Of a stretch of 64,000 nt of DNA, positions 40,389-49,002 are shown piece by piece. Below the pieces are notes generated by a model, which saw only the letters and a list, made by a program, of their open reading frames with translations, had not been told where the DNA came from and made no database searches. A program made the translations under genes and the position numbers. This stretch comes from an uncultured Caulobacter sp. GTDB lineage: Bacteria > Pseudomonadota > Alphaproteobacteria > Caulobacterales > Caulobacteraceae. The stretch covers positions 1 through 64,000 of the forward strand of contig NZ_CAMQSF010000003.1 in NCBI RefSeq assembly GCF_947036865.1. Reading direction: 5' to 3'. The number at the start of each line of letters is the position of its first letter. Position 1 is the stretch's first letter.

Positions 40389-43133
40389 ATGCGCGTCATC
40401 GAAACCGCCACCTATCGCGGTCCCCACTATTACGCCACGCGGCCCATGATCCGCCTTCGCGTGGATCTGGGCGCGTTGGAGGACTGGCCCACCCACCGCC
40501 TACCGTCGCACTTCATCGACCGCCTGCTGGTCGCCTTGCCTGGGCTGGAGTCGCACGGCTGCTCCTACCAGGCCGCCGGCGGCTTCGTGCGGCGGCTGCG
40601 GGAGGGCACCTGGCTGGGCCACGTCGTCGAACACGTGGCGCTGGAGCTGCAGGCCGTCACCGGCGCGGCCACGACGCGGGGCAAGACGCGCTCGGTCAAG
40701 GGCAAGCCTGGCGTCTATGACGTGCTCTACGCCTATGAAAGCGAAGGCCTGGCGCGCGCCGCCGGCCGGCTGGCGCTGGTCTTGGTCGACAGCCTGCTGC
40801 CGCCGGCCTTGAGCGGCGTGGAAGGGCTCGACCTGGTGGCGCCGGCCTTGGCCGGCGGGGTGGAGACGCCGCTGGATCTCAATGCCGCGCTCGCGGAGCT
40901 GCGGCGCGTGGCCCGACGCGAGGCGCTGGGGCCCACGACTCGGGCGCTGGTCCTGGAGGCCCGCCGAAGGGGCATTCCCGTGCAGCGGCTCGACGAGCAC
41001 AGCCTGTTCCAATTCGGCTACGGCGCGCGGCGAAAGCTGATCCGCGCCAGCATCACGGGCGAGACCTCGCAGATCGCCGTGCAGACCGCCGGCGACAAGG
41101 ATCTGACCAAGCGCTTGCTCGCCGGCGTCGGCGTGCCCGTGCCGCGCGGGGCGGTGGTCCGAGATGTCGAGGAAGCTTTGGAACATGCCGCGCGCATCAA
41201 GGGTCCCGTCGTGATCAAGCCGCTGGACGGCAATCACGGTCGCGGGGTCAATCTCGACCTGCGCACGCCCGAGCAGGTGCGATGGGGTTTCGAGCAGGCG
41301 ATGCGGCACGGCCGCCGCGCGCTGGTCGAGGAACAGTTCGTCGGGCGCGACCACCGAATCCTGGTGGTGGGCGGCCAGGTCGTCGCGGTGGCCGAGCGCG
41401 TGCCGGCCAGCGTGGTCGGCGATGGCCGCTCGACGGTCAAGCGGTTGATCGAGGTCGTGAACCGCGACCCCCGGCGCGGCGACGGGCACGAGAAGGTCAT
41501 GACCCGCATCGTGGTCGACGATCATGTCCGCGAGATGCTGGGCCGCGTTGGCCTGGACCTGAACAGCGTTCCGGCCGAGGGCGCGGTGGTGCAGTTGCGC
41601 GCGACCGCCAACCTGTCGACCGGCGGCACGGCGATCGACCGCACCGACGTCATCCACCCCGACAACGCCGCCATCGCGCGGCGCGCCGCCCTGACCGTCG
41701 GCCTCGACGTCGCCGGCATCGACTTCGTCGCGCCCGATATCCGCCGTTCCGTGCGCGAGACGGGCGGGGGGATCATCGAGGTCAACGCCGCGCCCGGCTT
41801 CCGCATGCACTTGGAGCCTTCGGAAGGTCCCTCCCGCGACGTCGCGCGCGCCGTTCTGGCCCATCTCTACCCCCCTGGAACGCGCAGCCGCGTTCCGGTG
41901 ATCGCGGTCACCGGAACCAACGGCAAGTCGACGGTGGGTCGGATGCTGTCGGCGATCTTCCGCGCCCAAGGCAAGACCGTCGGTCTGACCAACACCAGCG
42001 GCGTCTATATCAACGACGAGCGCCTGAAGGCCGTCGACGCCAGCGGGCCCAAGAGCGCGCGCATGGTGCTGCAGGACCCCACCGTCGAGGTGGCGGTGCT
42101 GGAGACCGCGCGGGGCGGCATCCTGCGCGAGGGCCTGGCCTTCGACCGCTGCGACGTCGGCGTGGTTCTCAACATCACCGCCGACCACTTGGGCCTGAAG
42201 GGCGTCGATACGGTCGAGGACCTGGCGCGCGTGAAGTCTGTGGTCACCGAGGCGGTCAGCCGGCGCGGCGTCAGCATCCTGAACGGCGATGACCCGATGA
42301 CCCTGCGCATCGCCCGCCACGCCGGCGGCCGGGTCGCCTATTTCACCCTGAACGGCGGACCCGAGATGTCGCCGTTCCTGCAGAAGCATGTCGCCGAAGG
42401 CGGTTTGCTGGCGGCGCGCGAGCCGTCGATCCACGGCGGCGATCTGGTGATCCACGACGGCGAGCGCCGCATTCCCGTGATGAGCGCCGGCGACATCCCG
42501 GCCACGCTCTCGGGCCTGGCGGACTTCAACACCGCCAACGCCCTGGCGGCGGTGCTGGTCGGCTACGCTCAGCGCGTGCCGGTCGAGATCATGGTCCGCG
42601 CCCTGAGCGGGTTTACGTCGTCGCACGAGGAGAACCCCGGACGCTTCAACGTGCACGACGCGCACGGCTTCCGGGTGATCGTCGACTACGCGCACAATCC
42701 CGCCGCCATGCGCGCGGTGGGGCAGGTGGTGCAGCGGCTGCGGCCGCGGGTCGGGCGGGTGATCGGCGTCGTCAGCATTCCGGGCGACCGGCGCGACGAG
42801 GACATCCGGGAGATGGGCGAGATCGCCGCCGGCCTGTTCGACGAACTGGTGTTCCGCGAACGCCCCGACGGCCGGGGCCGAGCCGCCGGCGCGGTGGTCG
42901 CCCTGCTGACCGAAGGCGCCTTGGCGGCCGGGTTCCCCGAGGCCCAGCTGCACCGCGTGCTCAGCGAGCCGCGCTCGGTCGACCTGGGCCTCAAGTTGGC
43001 GCGTCCCGGCGACCTCTTGATGGTGTTCCCGACCTCGGTCGAGGAGGTCTGGCGACAGGTCGAGACCTTCCGGCCTTCGGTCGAAAGCGGCGCCGATGCG
43101 CGGCCGGCGGACTTGGGAGGCGCGATTGTCTGA
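40389..43133 (+). CDS. cphA: Cyanophycin synthetase CphA
   Basis: 914 residues, normal length for CphA1. Order: N-terminal domain (1-160), ATP-grasp domain (about 210-490; GPVVIKPLDGNHGRGVNLDL, IDFVAPDI, EVNAAPGFRMHLEPS) that adds Asp, and a Mur-ligase-like domain (about 495-900; P-loop VTGTNGKSTVGRML near 510, LETARGGILREGLAFD, VIVDYAHNPAAM) that adds Arg. It makes multi-L-arginyl-poly-L-aspartate from Asp, Arg and ATP, a cytoplasmic nitrogen store. Start ATG abuts the stop of the small upstream gene, with AAGGCGG as ribosome binding site. The two following genes encode the degradative enzymes, an unusual arrangement of synthesis and breakdown in one coupled unit. Confidence 0.95.
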   Translation: MRVIETATYRGPHYYATRPMIRLRVDLGALEDWPTHRLPSHFIDRLLVALPGLESHGCSYQAAGGFVRRLREGTWLGHVVEHVALELQAVTGAATTRGKTRSVKGKPGVYDVLYAYESEGLARAAGRLALVLVDSLLPPALSGVEGLDLVAPALAGGVETPLDLNAALAELRRVARREALGPTTRALVLEARRRGIPVQRLDEHSLFQFGYGARRKLIRASITGETSQIAVQTAGDKDLTKRLLAGVGVPVPRGAVVRDVEEALEHAARIKGPVVIKPLDGNHGRGVNLDLRTPEQVRWGFEQAMRHGRRALVEEQFVGRDHRILVVGGQVVAVAERVPASVVGDGRSTVKRLIEVVNRDPRRGDGHEKVMTRIVVDDHVREMLGRVGLDLNSVPAEGAVVQLRATANLSTGGTAIDRTDVIHPDNAAIARRAALTVGLDVAGIDFVAPDIRRSVRETGGGIIEVNAAPGFRMHLEPSEGPSRDVARAVLAHLYPPGTRSRVPVIAVTGTNGKSTVGRMLSAIFRAQGKTVGLTNTSGVYINDERLKAVDASGPKSARMVLQDPTVEVAVLETARGGILREGLAFDRCDVGVVLNITADHLGLKGVDTVEDLARVKSVVTEAVSRRGVSILNGDDPMTLRIARHAGGRVAYFTLNGGPEMSPFLQKHVAEGGLLAAREPSIHGGDLVIHDGERRIPVMSAGDIPATLSGLADFNTANALAAVLVGYAQRVPVEIMVRALSGFTSSHEENPGRFNVHDAHGFRVIVDYAHNPAAMRAVGQVVQRLRPRVGRVIGVVSIPGDRRDEDIREMGEIAAGLFDELVFRERPDGRGRAAGAVVALLTEGALAAGFPEAQLHRVLSEPRSVDLGLKLARPGDLLMVFPTSVEEVWRQVETFRPSVESGADARPADLGGAIV

Positions 43134-43992
43134 GCGATGGGCCGTGATCGTTCACGGCGGAGCGAAGACCATTCCCGAGGCGCGAAGAGAGCGTCATCGG
43201 CAAGGGTGCCTGCGGGCGGTCGAGGCGGGGGCGGAGGTCCTGCGCTCCGGCGGCTCGGCCGTGGACGCGGTCGAGGCCGCGGTGCGGGCGCTGGAGGATG
43301 ATCCGACCTTCAACGCCGGGCGAGGCTCGGTGACCAACGCCGACGGCGAGGTGGAGTGCGACGCGGCGATCATGGACGGCTCCGACCTGTCGGTCGGCGG
43401 CGTCGCTGCGGTGCGCACCTTGAGGCATCCCATCTCGGTCGCCTGTTCGATGTTGCCGGAGCGCCCGGTGCTGCTGGTCGCGGACGGCGCCGAGCGCTTT
43501 GCCCGCGACCACGGCGCCGAGTTCTGCGCGCCGGAGGACCTGATCGCGCCTCATGACGATGATCCCGGCTGCGACACGGTGGGCTGCGTGGCGCTGGACG
43601 TGTCCGGGGATATCGCGGCCGGAACCTCGACGGGAGGTCTCAGAGACTGCGCGCCCGGCCGCGTGGGCGACTCGCCCTTGCCGGGCTGCGGCCTCTACGC
43701 CGACAGCGCCATCGGCGGCGTCTCGCTGTCGGGCGAGGGCGAGAGCATCATCCGCACCACCCTGGCCGCGCGGCTGATCCAGGCTCTGGAGACCGACACC
43801 CCCGGTCCGGCGATCGACCATGCCCTGGCCGTGCTCGAGCGCGTCGGCGGCGAGGCCGGCCTGATCGTCATCGACCATCGGGGGCGCGTCGACTGGGGCC
43901 ATAACAGCGACCACTTCGCCGTCGCCCACGCTTCCCGCGACGAACCCGCCCGCGCCTTCCTTCAGCGTTCCGAAGATCGGAGAAAGACTTGA
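43126..43992 (+). CDS. iaaA: Isoaspartyl peptidase/L-asparaginase, Ntn-hydrolase (plant-type asparaginase family)
   Basis: 288 residues from TTG 43126, which overlaps the cphA stop by 8 bp and has GGGAGG 5 bases upstream. N-terminal IVHGGAK motif, GRGSVTNADGEVE, and the autocleavage site GCDTVGCVALD with Thr near residue 150 as the mature nucleophile, followed by GTSTGGL. In this context it should split the beta-Asp-Arg dipeptides released from cyanophycin into aspartate and arginine, the last step of mobilisation. Cytoplasmic. The TTG start may limit its expression relative to the synthetase. Confidence 0.9.
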   Translation: MSERWAVIVHGGAKTIPEARRERHRQGCLRAVEAGAEVLRSGGSAVDAVEAAVRALEDDPTFNAGRGSVTNADGEVECDAAIMDGSDLSVGGVAAVRTLRHPISVACSMLPERPVLLVADGAERFARDHGAEFCAPEDLIAPHDDDPGCDTVGCVALDVSGDIAAGTSTGGLRDCAPGRVGDSPLPGCGLYADSAIGGVSLSGEGESIIRTTLAARLIQALETDTPGPAIDHALAVLERVGGEAGLIVIDHRGRVDWGHNSDHFAVAHASRDEPARAFLQRSEDRRKT

Positions 43993-44807
43993 GCAACGTG
44001 AACGGCCGTGAAGGACCCCTGATCATCATCGGCGGTCACGAGGACAAGGAGGGCGACAAGGTCATCCTGCGCGCCGTCGCCGAGCGTCTGAGCGGCGGAA
44101 AGCTGGTTGTGGCCACGATCGCCTCGCACGCGCCGGAAGGCTATTTCGAGTCCTACCAGAAGGCTTTCGGGGCCTTGGGCGTCGACAATCTGGTCGAGCT
44201 CTACGTCGAGGACCGCGCCGACACGCACGACGACGCGACCCTGTCCGTGCTGGACGGCGCGGCGGGCGTGTTCTTCTCGGGCGGCGACCAGCTGCGGATC
44301 AGCAGCCAGATCGGCGACACCCCGATCGAGCGGCGCATCCGCGAGATCTGGCGCGCCGGCGGAGTGCTCGCCGGCACCTCCGCCGGGGCCTCGGTGATGA
44401 GCGACACGATGATGGTCCGCGGCGCCAGCGCCGAAACCCATCGGATCGGCGATCTTCGGATGGCGCCGGGCCTTGGGCTGGTCCGCGACGTCATCATCGA
44501 CCAGCACTTCGCCGAGCGCGGGCGCATTGGGCGCCTGCTGGGGGCGGTGGCGCAGAGTCCGCGCGTCTTGGGCCTGGGCATCGACGAGGACACCGCGATC
44601 GTCCTGGAAGGCGACGACTTCGCCGTGATCGGCAGCGGCGGCGTCTATGTCGTCGACGCCGAGGGCGTGACCTCGTCGAACATCGCCGAGGCGAAGAGCG
44701 AGCGGGCTTTGTCGATGCTGGACGTGCGCCTGCACGTGCTGGCCGACGGTGACGGCTATTGCCTGCGCACCCGGCGGCCCCATGGCCAGCCCAAGGTCCC
44801 AGGCTGA
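43989..44807 (+). CDS. cphB: Cyanophycinase CphB
   Basis: 272 residues of the peptidase S51 family. Motifs: LIIIGGHEDKEGD at the N-terminus, FFSGGDQLRI, catalytic Ser in AGTSAGASVM near residue 131, then DQHFAERGRIGRL and GLGIDEDTAIVLEG. It hydrolyses cyanophycin to beta-Asp-Arg dipeptides, which the upstream peptidase then cleaves. Start is TTG at 43989, overlapping the previous stop (TTGA) with GGAG 6 bases upstream; a GTG 9 bases later is possible. No signal peptide, so it acts on internal granules. It ends 4 bp from the convergent Crp/Fnr gene. Confidence 0.93.
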   Translation: MSNVNGREGPLIIIGGHEDKEGDKVILRAVAERLSGGKLVVATIASHAPEGYFESYQKAFGALGVDNLVELYVEDRADTHDDATLSVLDGAAGVFFSGGDQLRISSQIGDTPIERRIREIWRAGGVLAGTSAGASVMSDTMMVRGASAETHRIGDLRMAPGLGLVRDVIIDQHFAERGRIGRLLGAVAQSPRVLGLGIDEDTAIVLEGDDFAVIGSGGVYVVDAEGVTSSNIAEAKSERALSMLDVRLHVLADGDGYCLRTRRPHGQPKVPG

Positions 44808-44811
44808 GCCT

Positions 44812-45570
44812 CTACACGGGATCCTTGGACAGCCGCAAATAGGTCGCGTCGAACTCCGCGAGGTCGGTCAGAGCGGGCCAGTCCAGGATCTCGACCTCCT
44901 GGTCGCGCCAGGCCAGCAGCCGCTGCTCGCGCAGGGCCTGGATCGTGCGGTTGGTGTGCACCGCAGAAAAGCCCAGGGCCTCGCCGATCTGCTGCTGGGT
45001 CATGGGCAGGTCCATCCGGCGATCGTACGCCAGGGCCACGGTTTCCAGCCGCACATAGAGCTCGCAAACCAGCCGGGCCAGGCGGGCGGGGCCGTTCTGG
45101 CGTCCCATCGACAAGAGCCACTGCCGGTGGATCGCCGCGTCGATCACGGTCTCCAGCCAGAACAGCCGCGTCAGGTGCGGATAGATCTCGGTCAGGCCGC
45201 GGAGGTCGGCGTGCGGGACCTCGAGGATCCGGCAGTCGGAGAACGCGAAGACGCCGTGATCCAGCTGCTTCATGACCAGGCCGTGGAGGTCGATGAAGTC
45301 GCCGGGCACGCTGATCTCGGTGAACTGGCGCGGTCCATTGCGGAACGCCGAGTAGCGGCCGGCCAGCCCGCTCAAGAGCAGGGTGCTGTGGTCTACGCGG
45401 GCGCGCAGGCCGACGATGTCGTCGCCGGCGCGGACGTCGCGCACGCGGCCCTTCAGGGCCTCGATGGCCTTCACCTCTTCGGGCGAGAGATCGTCGCGCC
45501 GCGAGAGCTTTCGGATGAAGGCCGCCATGCCCGCCGCTTCGTCGGCGCGTGGTGCGCGGCGCTCGTTCAC
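44812..45570 (-). CDS. Crp/Fnr-family transcriptional regulator
   Basis: 252 residues from GTG 45570, chosen because GGAGG lies 4 bases upstream; a TTG at 45645 would extend it by 25 residues. Cyclic-nucleotide-binding-type beta-roll (about 45-130, SVPGDFIDLHGLV), dimer helix, and winged helix with TQQQIGEALGFSAVHTNRTIQAL near residue 200. No Fnr cysteines. This class resembles many alphaproteobacterial regulators of unknown signal. It is convergent with the cyanophycin operon, 4 bp from cphB, and could regulate it, but convergent placement is weak evidence. Confidence 0.88.
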   Translation of the reverse strand: MNERRAPRADEAAGMAAFIRKLSRRDDLSPEEVKAIEALKGRVRDVRAGDDIVGLRARVDHSTLLLSGLAGRYSAFRNGPRQFTEISVPGDFIDLHGLVMKQLDHGVFAFSDCRILEVPHADLRGLTEIYPHLTRLFWLETVIDAAIHRQWLLSMGRQNGPARLARLVCELYVRLETVALAYDRRMDLPMTQQQIGEALGFSAVHTNRTIQALREQRLLAWRDQEVEILDWPALTDLAEFDATYLRLSKDPV

Positions 45571-45906
45571 GAGACCTCCGCTTGGCGCATGAGCCCGAGA
45601 CAAGGTCGCCGCGCGTCGCGCCGCTGGGGATGGATGATCATGCAAGCTCCCGTTTGCAAGCAGAAGCGCTGATCGGGCCGCCGGTTCCTCGCGCCTTCAT
45701 ACAAGCTTGGCGCTTGTCCCGCGTGCTTTGGGGGGCGCGATGGACGATCGCGATGGGCCAGCGGCGAGCCCTTGGACGTTTGTCGCGAGAATCCGCTTTG
45801 AGCCTGGATGAAAAAAATGCTGGAAAGCGGTGAACGCCGAAGGGCTCGTCGCGTACGCGATCGAGCCGCCGGCATTGCGTCGCGTGAGCGGGGGTGTTGA
45901 AGTCCG
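45571..45906. other. 336-bp intergenic region, no gene seen
   Basis: Lies between the divergent starts of the Crp/Fnr gene and a small membrane protein gene, so it should contain both promoters. Several short palindromic stretches (for example CGCGAT...ATCGCG near 45758) are present but none stands out from the GC-rich background. The A-rich tract AAAAAAA at about 45810 could belong to a promoter or curve the DNA. No RNA gene recognised. Confidence 0.4.
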
Positions 45907-46077
45907 ATGGCCGAAGAGCCTAAGCGTCGTCGATTGCGTCAGAAGAGAAGCTCCACGCGCGCGAAGCTTCGCCAGCAAGCCAAGATCCAGAAGATCATCT
46001 GGCTTTGCGTCGCGGCGTTCCTGGGCTTGGCCATTCTCCTGGTTTTCGCGCGATACGCGATGCTGAACGGCAATTAG
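45907..46077 (+). CDS. Small single-pass membrane protein (56 residues)
   Basis: ATG 45907 to TAG 46075-46077. The first 30 residues are extremely basic (KRRRLRQKRSSTRAKLRQQ) and are followed by one clear transmembrane helix (about 31-50, IIWLCVAAFLGLAILLVFA) and a short tail YAMLNGN. By the positive-inside rule the N-terminus is cytoplasmic. Protein-like composition, correct topology and a strong bidirectional hairpin just after the stop support a real gene. No family recognised. Confidence 0.6.
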   Translation: MAEEPKRRRLRQKRSSTRAKLRQQAKIQKIIWLCVAAFLGLAILLVFARYAMLNGN

Positions 46078-46082
46078 CGCTT

Positions 46083-46117
46083 GGCCGGCCGGCGCGACGA
46101 ACGTCGCGCGGCCGGCC
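46083..46117. terminator. Bidirectional terminator hairpin
   Basis: Very long GC-rich stem: 46083-46099 pairs with 46102-46117 (one bulged G, 2-base turn; arms contain GGCCGGCC and GCGCGACG). It sits between the 3' ends of the small membrane protein gene (plus) and the outer-membrane barrel gene (minus), so it can end both transcripts. Confidence 0.7.
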
Positions 46118-46126
46118 TGGCCTTGA

Positions 46127-48376
46127 CTACATCGGCCCCACGCCGCCGGTCGGCGGTTGGAAGTCGAAGGCCGGCTCGCGGGCGCGACGCGCGTTCGCGC
46201 CAGGCTGGCCGCCGAAGCCGTAGGTGAAGCCGATGAAGACGGCGCGCAGGTCCAGATCAAGCGCCCGGCGATCCTTCAGCACCGCCGTGTCGATCACCAG
46301 CTTGTCGCCGAAGGTCTTCAGGGCGTCCTGTACGGTGACCACGCCCGAGAGGCGGTCGTTGAACTTGTGGCGGTAGCCAAGGTTCAGCATGCCCGTCGGC
46401 TCGCGATAGCCCTGCGGCGTCAGGCGCTTGCCGATGGCGAAGCCGCTGATCTGCAGGAAGTCCTTGGGCGTGGCCTGAACGTTCAGGGCCGCGTAGCCCG
46501 AGACGCTGACGGCGGAGCGCTTGTCGGGGAAACCCAGGTCCGTGGCGCCGATCTCGTTCCAGGCGGCGTTGCCGCTGATGGTGTACGACAGCTTGGGCGT
46601 CAGGCGGGCGTTGGCGACCAGCTCCAGGCCGCCGCTGCGGCTCCGGGCGAGATTGGCCTTGGTGGTCAGCAGGACGCCGCCGCCGATGTCGCGCACCACG
46701 TCGGTGACCCCGTCGCGCGCCTCGCGCCAGTAGAGCGTGCCCAGATAATAGTTGAAGCCCTTGCGCAGCTGGTAGGCGACCTCGAACGAGTCCGTGGTCT
46801 GCGGCTTCAGGCGCGGGTCGCCCTGACGGTAGTTATAGGGGTCCTGATAGATCCGGTACGGATTGAGGTCCTGAGCCGTCGGGCGCTGGATGCGGCGGCT
46901 GTAGCTGGCGTTGATCTGGCGAGCGTCGTCGACCTTGTACTGTGCGTGCAGCGACGGATAGGCGCGCAGATAGTCGTAGCCGTCCTTCAGGTTCGAGGTG
47001 ACCTGGTTGGTGTCGATCTTGACGTCCTCGACCCGCAGGCCCGGCATCACGGTCCAGTCGCCGAAGGTTCGGCTATAGGTCGCGTAGCCGGCGTGGATCG
47101 TCTGCTCGTACTTGAACCGATTGGTCAGGGCCGGGTCGACGACCAGGCCGCCGCCGATCGAGCCGCGCGCGCCGAAATTGTCGTAGTCGTTGTCGTCGAT
47201 CTGCAGCTCATAGCCCGCCACCAGCTTGGCGCCGTCGGGGAGGGGGCGCTTGTACTCGGCCTTCAGGCGGGTCTGGACCAGTTCGTCGCCGATGCTGACA
47301 TGCTCGACATAGCTGGAGACCGCCGGCAGCTGGTTGAAGCCGGTGGCGTCGGTGGTCTGGCGGTCGCGGGTGCGTTCGACGCCGGCGTGCAGCGTGAACT
47401 CGTGCTCCTCGCCAGGCAGCTTGCGGCGCAGGTCGCCGGTGAGGCCGGCCACCGACCGCGTCATCGCGCCGTCGCTGAGCCGCTGGTAGCGGACAACCGG
47501 CGCGCCGGCGGTGTTCAGGCCCTCATAGGCGGACCCGGCCTTGGAGTTGTATTCGGTCTCGTTGTAGCGGGCCTCGGCGCTCAGGCGGGTCTGCTTGTCG
47601 ACGTCGTAATCGACGCCGGCCCGAGCGTTGTAGGACTTGCCCTCGCTGATGAAGCCGACCTTCTGGTGGCTATCGGCGTAGCGGCCCGAAGCGGCGTCCA
47701 GGCGCGAGCGGTCGTCCTCGATGCCGCCCTTGGCCTTATCGCGCCGCCAGCCCGCGTCGCCGGACAAGGTGATCTGCTTGGTGTTGCGGGCGAGGCTGAT
47801 GCTGGCGTTCTTGCGGCCCTCGGTGCCGAGCGTCGCGCGGACGGTCCCGGTCGTCCCCACCCCGCGCTGCTGCTTGGTGATCAGGTTGATGATGCCGGCG
47901 GTTCCCTCGGGGCTGAAGGCGGCGGACGGATTGGTCATCACCTCGACGCGCTCGAACTGGCTGGCGGGGATCTGCTGCAGCACCTGACCGCGATTGTCGC
48001 CCTTGAACATGCCCGACGGCTTGCCGTCGATCATGATCGTCACGTTCGGATCGCCGCGCAGGCTGACATTGCCCTGCACGTCCACCTGCACTGACGGCAC
48101 GTTGCGCAGCGCGTCGGCGACCGAGCCGGTGGTGGCCTGCACGTCCTTGCCCAGGCTGTAGCTGCGCCGGTCGATCGAGGTCTTGATGTCCTGGGCGCCG
48201 GGGGCGGTGATGGTCACGCCCTGCACCTGGTTGGACGGCTCCTTCTTGGCCGGGGCGGGCGTCGTCGACGCCGGAGGGGCGGTCTGGGCGGCGGCGGTCG
48301 TCGCCAGCGGCAAGGCGCTGATCGCGACCAGGCCCGAAGCGGCCAGCAGGGCGGCGCGGCGGGTCGTGACGGTCAT
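46127..48376 (-). CDS. TonB-dependent-receptor-like outer-membrane beta-barrel protein (OMP_b-brl_3 type)
   Basis: 749 residues: signal peptide (about 1-30), plug domain (about 50-165; SVADALRNVPSVQVDVQGNVSLRG, MIDGKPSG, PSAAFSPEGTAGIINLITK) and a barrel of the family-3 outer-membrane type running to the end. The C-terminus (PTGGVGPM) lacks the usual terminal Phe, with a short extra tail. Ligand unknown. Upstream, 76 bp before the start, lies a 20-bp sequence identical to one upstream of the ABC/DesKR operon at 55957, which suggests control by that response regulator. The gene is not obviously co-transcribed with the DUF6702 gene, whose stop is 98 bp away on the same strand. Confidence 0.85.
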   Translation of the reverse strand: MTVTTRRAALLAASGLVAISALPLATTAAAQTAPPASTTPAPAKKEPSNQVQGVTITAPGAQDIKTSIDRRSYSLGKDVQATTGSVADALRNVPSVQVDVQGNVSLRGDPNVTIMIDGKPSGMFKGDNRGQVLQQIPASQFERVEVMTNPSAAFSPEGTAGIINLITKQQRGVGTTGTVRATLGTEGRKNASISLARNTKQITLSGDAGWRRDKAKGGIEDDRSRLDAASGRYADSHQKVGFISEGKSYNARAGVDYDVDKQTRLSAEARYNETEYNSKAGSAYEGLNTAGAPVVRYQRLSDGAMTRSVAGLTGDLRRKLPGEEHEFTLHAGVERTRDRQTTDATGFNQLPAVSSYVEHVSIGDELVQTRLKAEYKRPLPDGAKLVAGYELQIDDNDYDNFGARGSIGGGLVVDPALTNRFKYEQTIHAGYATYSRTFGDWTVMPGLRVEDVKIDTNQVTSNLKDGYDYLRAYPSLHAQYKVDDARQINASYSRRIQRPTAQDLNPYRIYQDPYNYRQGDPRLKPQTTDSFEVAYQLRKGFNYYLGTLYWREARDGVTDVVRDIGGGVLLTTKANLARSRSGGLELVANARLTPKLSYTISGNAAWNEIGATDLGFPDKRSAVSVSGYAALNVQATPKDFLQISGFAIGKRLTPQGYREPTGMLNLGYRHKFNDRLSGVVTVQDALKTFGDKLVIDTAVLKDRRALDLDLRAVFIGFTYGFGGQPGANARRAREPAFDFQPPTGGVGPM

Positions 48377-48451
48377 GGAAAGTCTCCTCTGTTGGCGAGG
48401 AAACTGCCCGAGCGATTCAAAGCCTTGCAGTGCCTGGAGTCAGGCTCGCGG

Positions 48452-48471
48452 GGTGACGTTTGTCATGTCGG
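48452..48471. promoter_or_regulatory. Candidate response-regulator box, copy 1 (upstream of the barrel gene)
   Basis: GGTGACGTTTGTCATGTCGG, with the dyad core TGAC-GTTT-GTCA. It lies 75 bp before the minus-strand barrel gene start and 3 bp beyond the DUF6702 stop codon. An identical 20-mer occurs at 55866-55885 before the ABC/histidine kinase/response regulator operon. Dyad spacing and the TGACnnnnGTCA core resemble binding sites of NarL/DesR-type regulators. Confidence 0.55.
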
Positions 48472-48474
48472 GCC

Positions 48475-49002
48475 TCAGCGTCCGGCGCCGTCGAGCGGAT
48501 CGAGGACCTGCGGCGTCGTCGCTTCCGGGGCGTTGAACACCAGGGTCCGGGTGACGCCGCGCCGCCGCACGTTCACCTGGTTGACCTCGTCGCCATAGAT
48601 GTCGGCGAACATCGCGGCTGTCACCGCCACCGCGCCGCTCGCCTCGCCAGGCGCGATCTTGCCCGCGTATTCGAACCGCACCTCGTCGGCGCCGAGCGTC
48701 ATGTCCTTCAGCGTCAAGGCGATCGGCGAATCGTTGACGGTCACCGAGAAGCGCTTGGCCACGTAACGCTTCAACGCCTCGACCGCCTCGGGGTCGTCGA
48801 GGCTGGCCTGGGCGTCGGGGGCGATCAGGGCCAGGGCGGGTTCGGCGTCGTGCGTCGGGACCCGGTGGCTGACGGTGACCGCGCCGCTCCTGGCGTCGAT
48901 CTCTACGACGCTCAGGGCGCCGTGGCCGCGGTGGGCGGCCGCCGGGAGCGGGGCGAGCGCGAGGCTCGCCGCCGCGATCAGGACCGCCGCGCGCCGGATC
49001 AC
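48475..49002 (-). CDS. DUF6702-type exported protein
   Basis: 175 residues from GTG 49002, overlapping the M1 peptidase stop (GTGA). Signal peptide about 1-22 ending PAAAHRGHG, then a single beta-rich domain (ALSVVEIDARSGAVTVSHRVPTHDAE, FSVTVNDSPIAL, FADIYGDEVNQVNVRRRG). This resembles DUF6702 proteins, which commonly follow M1-type peptidase genes. The mature N-terminus AHRGHGA contains two His residues and could bind metal. Function unknown; probably a periplasmic accessory of the peptidase/receptor system. Confidence 0.7.
   Translation of the reverse strand: MIRRAAVLIAAASLALAPLPAAAHRGHGALSVVEIDARSGAVTVSHRVPTHDAEPALALIAPDAQASLDDPEAVEALKRYVAKRFSVTVNDSPIALTLKDMTLGADEVRFEYAGKIAPGEASGAVAVTAAMFADIYGDEVNQVNVRRRGVTRTLVFNAPEATTPQVLDPLDGAGR

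Noticed and set aside
46157..48094. Plus-strand open frame of about 645 codons, and a similar one at 24006-26618
   Set aside because: Antisense shadows of TonB-type outer-membrane protein genes; low-complexity translations.
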